Notes under the pieces: generated by a model
Told to the model about the DNA's origin: nothing
Database searches by the model: none
What the model saw: only the letters and a program-made list of their open reading frames with translations
Source of the DNA: JAFKKF01 sp035651055
GTDB lineage: Bacteria; Pseudomonadota; Alphaproteobacteria; Rhizobiales; Kaistiaceae
NCBI GenBank assembly: GCA_035651055.1
Contig: DASRGK010000008.1
Location: 1-50,109, forward strand
Direction of reading: 5' to 3'
DNA: 50,109 bases
Part shown: positions 43,665-50,109 of the stretch, one piece after another
Numbering within the stretch: position 1 is the first letter of the stretch
How the letters are laid out: each line of letters opens with the position of its first letter
Program-made: the position numbers and the translations under genes

Positions 43665-44981
43665 ATGAACAAGCCCGTTCCGCGCATTTCCTTCGTCAGC
43701 CTCGGCTGCCCCAAGGCGCTGGTCGATTCCGAGCGCATCCTCACGCACCTTCGCGCGGAGGGCTACGAGGTCGCGCCGAAGCACGCCGGGGCCGACGTCG
43801 TCATCGTCAATACCTGCGGCTTCCTCGACAGCGCCAAGGCCGAGTCGCTCGACGCCATCGGCACGGCGATGCGCGAGAACGGCAAGGTGATCGTCACCGG
43901 CTGCATGGGCGCCGAGCCGGGCCAGATCAGCGACAGGTTCCCGGACGTTCTGTCGATCACCGGCCCGCAGCAATACGAGAGCGTGGTCGATGCGGTCCAC
44001 CGGGCGGTGCCGCCGGCGCACGACCCGTTCGTCGACCTGGTGCCGCCGCAGGGGATCAAGCTGACGCCCCGGCACTACGCGTATCTCAAGATTTCCGAGG
44101 GCTGCAACAACCGCTGCACGTTCTGCATCATCCCGAAGCTGCGCGGCGACCTCGTCTCGCGGCCGGCGGCCGAGGTGCTCCGCGAGGCGGAGAAGCTGGT
44201 GAAGGCCGGCGTCAGGGAACTGCTCGTCATCTCGCAGGACACCAGCGCCTATGGCGTCGACGTGAAGTATGCCGCGAGCCGATGGCAGGGCCGGGACGTG
44301 CGGGCGAAGTTCATCGACCTTGCCCGCGAGCTCGGCTCGTTCGGCGTCTGGGTGCGGCTCCACTACGTCTACCCCTACCCCCATGTCGACGAGGTCATGC
44401 CCCTGATGGCAGAGGGAAAAATCCTCCCGTACCTCGACATCCCGTTCCAGCATGCGAGCCCGCGCGTGCTGAAGGCGATGCGGCGGCCGGCGGCGGCGGA
44501 GAAGACGCTGGCGCGGATCGCCAGGTGGCGCGAGACGGTGCCGGACCTCGCCATCCGCTCGACCTTCATCGTCGGCTTCCCCGGCGAGACCGAAGCCGAG
44601 TTCGACGAACTCCTTGATTTCGTTCGGGAAGCAAAGCTCGACCGGGTCGGCTGCTTCCGCTACGAGCCGGTCGCGGGTGCGGCCGCCAACGCCCTGCCCG
44701 ATCCCGTCGACAAGGAGGAGACGGACCGGCGCTGGCACAAGTTCATGCAGACGCAGCAGGCCGTTAGCCTGCAGCGCCAGAAGCAGCGGGTGGGAAAACG
44801 GGTTCAGGTCATCATCGACCAGTCGAACGGCCGCATTGCCAAGGGCCGCACCATCTGGGACGCGCCGGAAATCGACGGAAACATCCATGTTTCCAGCCGG
44901 TTACCGATCCGGACCGGCGAGATCGTGACGGCGAAGATCGAGCGCGCCGAGGCCTACGACCTGTACGGCCAGGTCGCTTAG
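43665..44981 (+). CDS. rimO: Ribosomal protein S12 methylthiotransferase RimO
   Basis: 438 residues. Radical-SAM enzyme that adds a methylthio group to the conserved aspartate of S12. The N-terminal MTTase domain cysteines are in SLGCPKALVDSE, VNTCGFLDSAK and VTGCMGAEPG. The radical-SAM motif is KISEGCNNRCTFCIIPKLRG. The barrel has HYVYPYPHVDEVMPLM and IPFQHASPRVLKAMRRP. The C-terminal TRAM domain runs from about 370. YAYLKISEGCNNRCTFCIIP and the S12-type TRAM domain favour RimO over MiaB. Its TAG overlaps the opposing TAA of the amidohydrolase gene. Confidence 0.96.
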   Translation: MNKPVPRISFVSLGCPKALVDSERILTHLRAEGYEVAPKHAGADVVIVNTCGFLDSAKAESLDAIGTAMRENGKVIVTGCMGAEPGQISDRFPDVLSITGPQQYESVVDAVHRAVPPAHDPFVDLVPPQGIKLTPRHYAYLKISEGCNNRCTFCIIPKLRGDLVSRPAAEVLREAEKLVKAGVRELLVISQDTSAYGVDVKYAASRWQGRDVRAKFIDLARELGSFGVWVRLHYVYPYPHVDEVMPLMAEGKILPYLDIPFQHASPRVLKAMRRPAAAEKTLARIARWRETVPDLAIRSTFIVGFPGETEAEFDELLDFVREAKLDRVGCFRYEPVAGAAANALPDPVDKEETDRRWHKFMQTQQAVSLQRQKQRVGKRVQVIIDQSNGRIAKGRTIWDAPEIDGNIHVSSRLPIRTGEIVTAKIERAEAYDLYGQVA

Positions 44982-46216
44982 CCCTTCCCGATCTCGACGA
45001 TCGTCTGGACGAGCGCCTCGACGGCGATGCCGAGGTCCGGAATGGTCACCGATTCCAGTGGGTTATGGCTGATGCCGGCGCGGCAGCGGACGAAGATCAT
45101 GCCGATCCCGGTAAGCTGCGCCATTGCCTGGCCGTCATGGCCGGCGCCCGACATGATTACCCTCGGATGCGTGCCGATCAGGCCCTGAATGGCGCGGGAT
45201 ATGGCGCGATTGATGTTGGAATCGGTTCGCGCAACCGGCTTCTCGTGGACCGTTTCCATGCCGATGACGACGCCGCGGCGGGCGCCGGTCTGGCGGATGC
45301 GCCCGCGCACGTCGGCCGCGATCATGGTGCGAATCTCGTCGGTCGGCGCCCGCACGTCGAGGCTGAAACGGGCTTCGCCGGGGATAACGTTGCTGGCGCC
45401 GGGGCTGACGGTAATCTCGCCGACGGTCGCGACCGCACCCACGCCGCCGTGCTGGCGCCCCAGTTCCTCGGCGTAGAGGATGACCTCGGCGGCGGCGGCG
45501 AGGGCATCGTGGCGGATGTTCATCGGAACGGTGCCGGCATGCCCCGCCTCGCCCCTGGCGTGGAGCCGGTAGCGGCCCTGGCTGGCGATCGCCGAGACCA
45601 CGCCGAGCGGCTCGTTCGCCTGGTCGAGGACCGGCCCCTGCTCGATGTGCAGTTCGACGTAGCCGACGACCTGCTCGCGCCGGTACGCCTCGCCGGCAAT
45701 CGCCCGCGGGTCGCCGCCGAAGGCGAGCAGCGCATCGCCGATCTTGACGCCGTTGCCGTCGACCAGGTCGAGCATGTCCTTGCCGGCCACGCCGGCCACG
45801 GTCGAGGAACCGAACAGCGTCTTCGGGAAACGCACGCCCTCCTCATCGCCGAAGGCGAGAACCTCGAGCGCGAAGGGCAGCTCGATGCCGCGGGCGACGA
45901 TTTCCTCCGCCGCGAGAATCCCGCCGACCACGCCGAGAATCCCGTCGTAGCGCCCGGCATCGACCACCGTGTCGATATGCGAGCCGGTGAGCAGGCGTTT
46001 GGCCTTCGGGTCGCCGAGGAGGCCATGCATGGTCCCGGCCGCGTCCATGCGCACGGCCATGCCGATATTGCGCATCCAGTCGCCGACGAGGTGCGCGGCG
46101 CGCTTGTGCTCCGGCGTCAGATAGAGGCGGGTAAGCTTGCCGGGCTCGGCCGTGATCGTGGCGAGGGCATTGATCATCGCCTCGGCGCGCTCGCCGAGCC
46201 GGCGGTAATCGCTCAT
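44978..46216 (-). CDS. allC: M20-family Zn hydrolase, probably allantoate amidohydrolase
   Basis: 412 residues. Metallopeptidase M20 fold with metal motifs LLTGSHIDTVVDAGRYDGIL, FGDEEGVRFPKTLFGS, YVELHIEQGPVLDQ and MSGAGHDGQAMAQL. The related family also includes ureidoglycolate hydrolase and N-carbamoyl-L-amino-acid hydrolase. The neighbours UraD and PuuD make allantoate amidohydrolase the best choice. Its ATG overlaps the uraD stop (ATGA). Allantoinase and HIU hydrolase, needed to complete the route, are not in the window. Confidence 0.85.
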   Translation of the reverse strand: MSDYRRLGERAEAMINALATITAEPGKLTRLYLTPEHKRAAHLVGDWMRNIGMAVRMDAAGTMHGLLGDPKAKRLLTGSHIDTVVDAGRYDGILGVVGGILAAEEIVARGIELPFALEVLAFGDEEGVRFPKTLFGSSTVAGVAGKDMLDLVDGNGVKIGDALLAFGGDPRAIAGEAYRREQVVGYVELHIEQGPVLDQANEPLGVVSAIASQGRYRLHARGEAGHAGTVPMNIRHDALAAAAEVILYAEELGRQHGGVGAVATVGEITVSPGASNVIPGEARFSLDVRAPTDEIRTMIAADVRGRIRQTGARRGVVIGMETVHEKPVARTDSNINRAISRAIQGLIGTHPRVIMSGAGHDGQAMAQLTGIGMIFVRCRAGISHNPLESVTIPDLGIAVEALVQTIVEIGKG

Positions 46217-46743
46217 GGCGCCACCCGGTCTTCGAGGCGGAAGCGGACGATCCGCGCGACCTGGGCCAGCGCGGTGGCGAATTCCTCCTTCTCCGAATTC
46301 GCGATCCGGGCCTCGAAGCCGGCGAGGATGTCGTGCTTGGTGGCGCCGCGGACGGCGAAGATGAACGGAAAGCCGAAGCGGTCGCGGTAGGCCTGGTTGA
46401 GCTTGGTAAAGCGGGCGAACTCGGCCGGCGTCAGCGCGTTGAGGCCCGCCCCCGCCTGCTCCTTCCGCGAATCGGCGGTGAGATCGCCGGCGACGGCCGC
46501 CCGCCCGGCAAGGTCGGGATGGGCGAGGATCAGCGCCCGCTGGCGGGCGTGGTCGGCATGCCGGATGGCGCGTTCGAAGGCCGCGATCATGGCGTGGCGC
46601 GAGGCGAAAGGCCGCGCCTCGGACGCATCGGCGGCGACCCAGGGCGAGTGTTCGGCGATATCGCCGAAAGCGTCGACGAATTCGTCCTCGCTCATCGCGT
46701 TGACGTCGGCGAGGGGAATCGGGAATGCGCCGGGGCCGCTCAT
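46213..46743 (-). CDS. uraD: OHCU decarboxylase (ureidoimidazoline decarboxylase)
   Basis: 176 residues. It decarboxylates 2-oxo-4-hydroxy-4-carboxy-5-ureidoimidazoline to S-allantoin, the last step of urate oxidation. The family pattern is DEFVDAFGDIAEHSPWVA with the catalytic histidine, RALILAHPDLAGRAA, FTKLNQAYRDRFGFPFIFAV, and KHDILAGFEARIANSEKEE. It has no added HIU hydrolase domain. It is coupled to the amidohydrolase downstream and 13 bases after puuD. Confidence 0.96.
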   Translation of the reverse strand: MSGPGAFPIPLADVNAMSEDEFVDAFGDIAEHSPWVAADASEARPFASRHAMIAAFERAIRHADHARQRALILAHPDLAGRAAVAGDLTADSRKEQAGAGLNALTPAEFARFTKLNQAYRDRFGFPFIFAVRGATKHDILAGFEARIANSEKEEFATALAQVARIVRFRLEDRVAP

Positions 46744-46756
46744 CTCGGCCCGATCT

Positions 46757-47938
46757 CTACTGGCTCAGCAGCCACGCGCCAAGCTTCTGCCGCTCTTCCG
46801 GCGTCATGCCGGTCTCGTTGCCGAGCGGCATGGTGGTCGAGCGGACCGCCTGCGCCATGACCTGGTCGGCATGGCGGCGAAGCTCCTCGACGCTGCCGAG
46901 GATGACGCCCTTCGGCGGCGCGTCGAAGCCCTCGTGGCTGGGCTTCGCCGAATGGCACATGACGCAATGCTTGGCGACGATCGACAGAACCTCGCCGTCG
47001 CCGACCTTGATCCCGGTCAGCGATGCGTCGCTCCGCGGCGCGGTGACGACAATCGCGGCAATGAGCGCGGCAGCCGCGACCGGCAGCGACCACCAGTATC
47101 GCGCGATCGGGTCGTGGGCGTCGTGGCGGTTGAGGAAGTGCCGCACCGATGCCCCGATGACGAGGATCAGCGCGACCACCAGCCAGGGCTGCGGGTGCCC
47201 GGTCAGCATCGGGTAGTGGTTGCTGACCATCAGGATGAGGACGGGCAGCGTCAGGTAGTTGTTGTGGACCGAGCGCTGCTTGCCGGTGGCGCCGAGCGCA
47301 GGGTCCGGCGGCAGGCCGGCGAGAAGAGAGGCGGTGATCTTCTTCTGGTTGGGCACGATCACGCCGAAGACGTTGACCGCCATGAGCGTCCCGATCAGGG
47401 CGCCGACATGGATGAGCGTGCCTCTGCCGGAATAGACGTGGCTGTACCCCAGGGCCGCCAGCACGATCGTAACGAACAGGATCGCCGCCAGAAGCGGCGT
47501 GTTGCGGCCGATCGGCGACTTGCAGAGGCGATCGTAGAGAAACCACCCGGCGGCGAGGCTGGCGAGCGAGATGACCACCGCCTGCGACGGCAGGAGCGGC
47601 ATCACGGCCCGGTCGATCATGAAGGCGTCGGCGTTCCAGTAGTACTGGAGGACGAGCAGCGCGAAGCCGGTGACCCAGGTGAGGTACGCCTCCCAGCGAT
47701 ACCAGATGAGGTCCGGCGGCAATGCCTTCGGCGCCACCAGGTATTTCTCGACATGGTAGAAGCCGCCGCCATGCACCTCCCAGGCGGTGCCGTGAACGCC
47801 CTCGTTCATCTCTGCCCGCTTCCTGAGGCTGAGGTCGAGGGCGATGAAATAGAAGGACGTGCCGATCCAGCCGATGCCGACGACGAGGTGGGCCCAGCGA
47901 AAGATGAGGTTCAGCCAGTCGACGGCGAAGGCGGACAT
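46757..47938 (-). CDS. puuD: Membrane urate hydroxylase with cytochrome c domain (PuuD)
   Basis: 393 residues from the ATG at 47938. It oxidises urate to 5-hydroxyisourate in the membrane and hands electrons to the respiratory chain through its own cytochrome c domain. Helices begin with WLNLIFRWAHLVVGIGWIGT, then FYFIALDLSL. IMVSNHYPMLTGHP-like and HNNYLTLPVLILMVSNHYPM segments carry conserved histidines. Eight or nine helices are followed by the C-terminal haem motif CVMCHS at 325-330 and a probable axial methionine in TTMPLGNETGM. This replaces soluble uricase or HpxO. It is the first gene of puuD-uraD-allC. Confidence 0.94.
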   Translation of the reverse strand: MSAFAVDWLNLIFRWAHLVVGIGWIGTSFYFIALDLSLRKRAEMNEGVHGTAWEVHGGGFYHVEKYLVAPKALPPDLIWYRWEAYLTWVTGFALLVLQYYWNADAFMIDRAVMPLLPSQAVVISLASLAAGWFLYDRLCKSPIGRNTPLLAAILFVTIVLAALGYSHVYSGRGTLIHVGALIGTLMAVNVFGVIVPNQKKITASLLAGLPPDPALGATGKQRSVHNNYLTLPVLILMVSNHYPMLTGHPQPWLVVALILVIGASVRHFLNRHDAHDPIARYWWSLPVAAAALIAAIVVTAPRSDASLTGIKVGDGEVLSIVAKHCVMCHSAKPSHEGFDAPPKGVILGSVEELRRHADQVMAQAVRSTTMPLGNETGMTPEERQKLGAWLLSQ

Positions 47939-47952
47939 CACATTCTCTGCGC

Positions 47953-48070
47953 GTCATCCCCGCGAAAGCGGGTAGCCAGTATCCGCGGCGGAACTCGGTC
48001 GAACGCAACCGACGGTCACGCTCAACCGCTACCGGCTCGATTACTGGGTCCCCGCTTTCGCGGGGATGAC
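47953..48070. repeat. MITE/REP-like inverted-repeat element
   Basis: Terminal inverted repeats GTCATCCCCGCGAAAGCGGG (47953-47972) and CCCGCTTTCGCGGGGATGAC (48051-48070) enclose about 80 bases. Symmetry extends inward imperfectly to CCAGTA and TACTGG. Each end is itself a hairpin (CCCGC-GAAA-GCGGG). This end sequence is a widespread proteobacterial intergenic repeat type as I recall it. It lies directly before the puuD start and after the BMP gene, so it may carry or disturb their control signals. Confidence 0.85.
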
Positions 48071-48082
48071 AGTTAGTGGGAG

Positions 48083-48108
48083 GCCGGGCGGGTCGGAACC
48101 CGCCCGGC
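48083..48108 (-). terminator. Hairpin downstream of the BMP-family gene
   Basis: GCCGGGCGGGT at 48083-48093 and ACCCGCCCGGC at 48098-48108 form a perfect 11-base stem with a CGGA loop, 13 bases after the BMP gene stop. There is no T-run on the minus strand. It may stabilise the mRNA or end transcription with Rho. Confidence 0.6.
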
Positions 48109-48121
48109 GAAGGTTACTCCG

Positions 48122-49180
48122 CTACTGCGGGAATGCGTCGTCGATGCCCTTGACGTACCAGTTCATTCCGAGGAGCACGCCGTCGTCGATCGGCCCGGCT
48201 TCGGAGCCGTCCTGCTTGTAGACCTTGCCCTTGAAGGGGAGGAGCGGATCGGCCGTGATCTTGGCCTCGGTGTCTTTGGCCATCGCGGCAACGTCGTCCG
48301 GCATGTTGGTATAGGGCGCCATCAGGAGCATCTTCTCCTTAAGCCCTTCCCAGCTCTGCTGAGACTTCCAGGTGCCGTCGAGGACCGCCTTGACGCGCTC
48401 CACGTAGTACGGGCCCCAGTTATCCTCGATCGCGGTCAGCTGTGCGGTCGGCGCGAACGAGATCATGTCGTGCGCCTGGCCGAAACCGTGAAGCTTCCGC
48501 TCCTCGGCGATCTGCAGCGGCGCCGGCGAGTCGGTGTGCTGCGTGATGATGTCGGCGCCCTGGTCGAAGAGGGCCTTGGCGGCATCGCCTTCCTTGCCGG
48601 GGTCGAACCACGAATTGACCCACACGATCTTCACCTTGAAGTTCGGGTTGACCGACTGGGCGCCGAGCATGAACGTGTTGATGCCCATGATCACTTCGGG
48701 GATCGGGAAGGAGACGATGTAGCCGGCGACACCGGTCTTCGACATCTTGGCCGCGATCTGCCCGATGATGTAGCGGCCCTCATAGAAGCGGGCGTTGTAG
48801 GTGGTCACGTTGGGCGCGGTCTTGAAGCCGGTCGCGTGCTCGAATTTGACGTCGGGATACTTGGCGGCGACCTTGATGGTCGGGTCCATGAAGCCGAACG
48901 AGGTCGTGAAAATGATCTTGCAGCCGTCGCGGGCGAGGCGCTCGATGGCGCGTTCGGCGTCCGGGCCTTCGGCGACGTTCTCGACATACGAGGTTTCGAC
49001 CTTGTCGCCGAGGACCTGATCGACCATCTGGCGGCCCTTGTCGTGGCCCTCCGAATAGCCGCCGTCATTGTGCGGGCCGACATAGACCCAGCAGGCTTTC
49101 AGCTTGTCGGCGGCCGATGCGCCGGAAGCCATCGCGCCGACGAGCAAGGCGGCCCCGGCGGCCGCCAAAATCTTACGCAT
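48122..49180 (-). CDS. BMP-family ABC transporter substrate-binding protein
   Basis: 352 residues. Signal peptide with predicted cleavage after A23 (SGASA). BMP/Med/PnrA-like lipoprotein fold, though here without a lipobox cysteine: KACWVYVGPHNDGGYSEGHD near the N-terminus, GCKIIFTTSFGFMDPTIKVA, and VAGYIVSFPIPEVIMGINTF. The family binds nucleosides or purines. Next to puuD-uraD-allC it may bring in urate, xanthine or a related compound, but that is inference from position. It is downstream of the permease gene on the same strand, in the usual importer grouping. Confidence 0.92.
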   Translation of the reverse strand: MRKILAAAGAALLVGAMASGASAADKLKACWVYVGPHNDGGYSEGHDKGRQMVDQVLGDKVETSYVENVAEGPDAERAIERLARDGCKIIFTTSFGFMDPTIKVAAKYPDVKFEHATGFKTAPNVTTYNARFYEGRYIIGQIAAKMSKTGVAGYIVSFPIPEVIMGINTFMLGAQSVNPNFKVKIVWVNSWFDPGKEGDAAKALFDQGADIITQHTDSPAPLQIAEERKLHGFGQAHDMISFAPTAQLTAIEDNWGPYYVERVKAVLDGTWKSQQSWEGLKEKMLLMAPYTNMPDDVAAMAKDTEAKITADPLLPFKGKVYKQDGSEAGPIDDGVLLGMNWYVKGIDDAFPQ

Positions 49181-49318
49181 GTGTCGGTATCTCCCTGTTT
49201 TCCGGGCGCCTCAGCTGCCCGGGCTGAGTGCAAAATATAGCAAAACTCGCGCCATGAAACCGGCCTTGTCGTAACCCCGAAACGCAAGGCCGGCCAACGA
49301 CTTCGACAATCGGATTGC
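49181..49318. other. Gap between BMP gene and upstream permease gene
   Basis: 138 bases. An AT-richer stretch (TGCAAAATATAGCAAAACTC) at 49230-49249 may contain a promoter giving extra transcription of the BMP gene. AGGGAGAT just before its start is the ribosome site. Nothing else was seen. Confidence 0.35.
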
Positions 49319-50109
49319 CTAACGATCGGGCACGAAGGACTGGCCGAGGCAGGCGGGCGTGTTGACGCGGAGGAGCGTCCGGTTGCGCGAGATGATGACG
49401 AGTACGACGACCGTCGTCAGGTAGGGCAGCATCGACAGGAACTGCGAAGGGATGCCCACCCCCTTCCCCTGGAGGTAGAGCGCGAGATAGCTGATCGCGC
49501 CGAAGAGCAGCGCACCGAGCGCCAGCCGCCACGGCAGCCACGCCGCGAAGACGACGAGCGCCAGCGCGATCCAGCCCCGCCCCGCGGTCATGTTGGGCGT
49601 CCATTGCGGCGTATAGACGAGCGACAGATATCCGCCCGCCAGCCCGGCGCAGAGGCCGCCGAAGAGGACCGCGAGGAAACGGACCCGCACGACCTTGTAG
49701 CCGAGCGCATGCGCCGAGACGTGGTTGTCGCCGACCGCGCGCAGGATGAGGCCGCCGCGGGTGCGGAAGATGAACCAGCCGACGACGAGGAGCATCGCCC
49801 AGGCGATGTAGGTGAGCACGTCCTGGCCGAAGAAGAGCCGGCCGACGAGCGGGACGTCGGTGAGGCCCGGAATGGCGAGCCGCGGCATGGCGCCGCCGGG
49901 AACGCCGACGAAGGCATCGCCGATGAGGGCCGACAGGCCAAGGCCGAAGAGGGTGAGCGCCAGGCCCGAGGCGACCTGGTTGGTGACGAGGACAAGCGTC
50001 AGGATCGCGAACAGGAACGCGATGACGATGCCGCCGAGCGCCGCCGCGAGGATGCCGAGAACCGGCATGCCGGTGAGGTTGGCCGCCGCAAAGCCGACGA
50101 CGGCGCCCA
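49319..50109 (-). CDS. ABC transporter permease of the BMP-type importer (YufQ-like, 5' end missing)
   Basis: The reading frame is open to the window edge (preceded by AVVGFAAANLTG before the first methionine at 50068), so the start lies outside. At least 263 residues are visible, with about seven or eight hydrophobic segments (GIVIAFLFAILTLVLVTNQV, then ASGLALTLFGLGLSALIGDA). The ATPase-docking loop is RTRGGLILRAVGDNHVSAHA, followed by LGYKVVRVRFLAVLFGGLCA. Layout matches the second permease of BMP-type nucleoside importers. The partner permease and ATPase should lie further upstream. Confidence 0.93.
   Translation of the reverse strand, partial: GAVVGFAAANLTGMPVLGILAAALGGIVIAFLFAILTLVLVTNQVASGLALTLFGLGLSALIGDAFVGVPGGAMPRLAIPGLTDVPLVGRLFFGQDVLTYIAWAMLLVVGWFIFRTRGGLILRAVGDNHVSAHALGYKVVRVRFLAVLFGGLCAGLAGGYLSLVYTPQWTPNMTAGRGWIALALVVFAAWLPWRLALGALLFGAISYLALYLQGKGVGIPSQFLSMLPYLTTVVVLVIISRNRTLLRVNTPACLGQSFVPDR

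Overview
The window is GC-rich, densely coded bacterial DNA. Its gene content and order (pdhA-pdhB-pdhC-lpd-lipA-coq10, pncC/ispDF, dusB-ntrB-ntrC-ntrY-ntrX, hfq-hflX, fused IspDF, PuuD-type urate oxidation) point to an alphaproteobacterium of the Hyphomicrobiales (Rhizobiales) type. I cannot name a genus. No rRNA, CRISPR array, transposase or prophage gene was seen. There is one tRNA gene (tRNA-Ser, TGA anticodon). No gap between genes exceeds 300 bases.

Layout. 1-10.7 kb (+ strand): the pyruvate dehydrogenase operon. It starts inside pdhA and is interleaved with small accessory genes (a VOC protein, a basic H1-tail-like protein, DUF5076, a Uma2-family nuclease, a coiled-coil protein and a small secreted protein). 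Then come lpdA, membrane proteins, lipA (which supplies the lipoyl cofactor for PdhB and PdhC) and a COQ10/RatA-type gene. 10.7-13.3 kb: a secreted hypothetical protein, then pncC and ispDF on the minus strand. 13.3-23.4 kb (+): dusB and the two nitrogen two-component systems ntrBC and ntrYX, then a D-amino-acid aminotransferase, hfq and hflX.

23.3-34.8 kb is mostly on the minus strand: mazG, an MBL hydrolase, tatD, metG, holB, tmk, rlpA, an alpha/beta-hydrolase-like protein, and a methyltransferase coupled to a membrane adenylate cyclase. A GT90 glycosyltransferase stands alone on the plus strand. Between mazG and the MBL gene, at 24276-24303, is a sequence with the architecture of a XerC/XerD dif site. 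By hand count, GGGNAGGG (KOPS-like) octamers point towards this site from both sides, and most genes do too. I therefore infer that the window spans the chromosome terminus.

34.9-38.2 kb: tRNA-Ser, then a histidine kinase with a cysteine-containing PAS-like region. The kinase is next to a receiver/thioredoxin-fold/thioredoxin-reductase-like flavoprotein that lacks the CxxC redox pair. This pair is the best candidate for an under-described signalling system here. 38.2-43.6 kb: an SMP-30 lactonase, divergent from a sugar ABC importer (binding protein, fused double permease, single-domain ATPase). 43.7-45.0 kb: rimO. 45.0-50.1 kb (-): purine catabolism (allantoate amidohydrolase, UraD, PuuD), then a MITE/REP-like inverted-repeat element and a BMP-family nucleoside/purine-type ABC importer that runs off the window end.

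Most calls come from reading motifs in the translations. No database search was run. High GC gives long antisense open frames, which were discarded.
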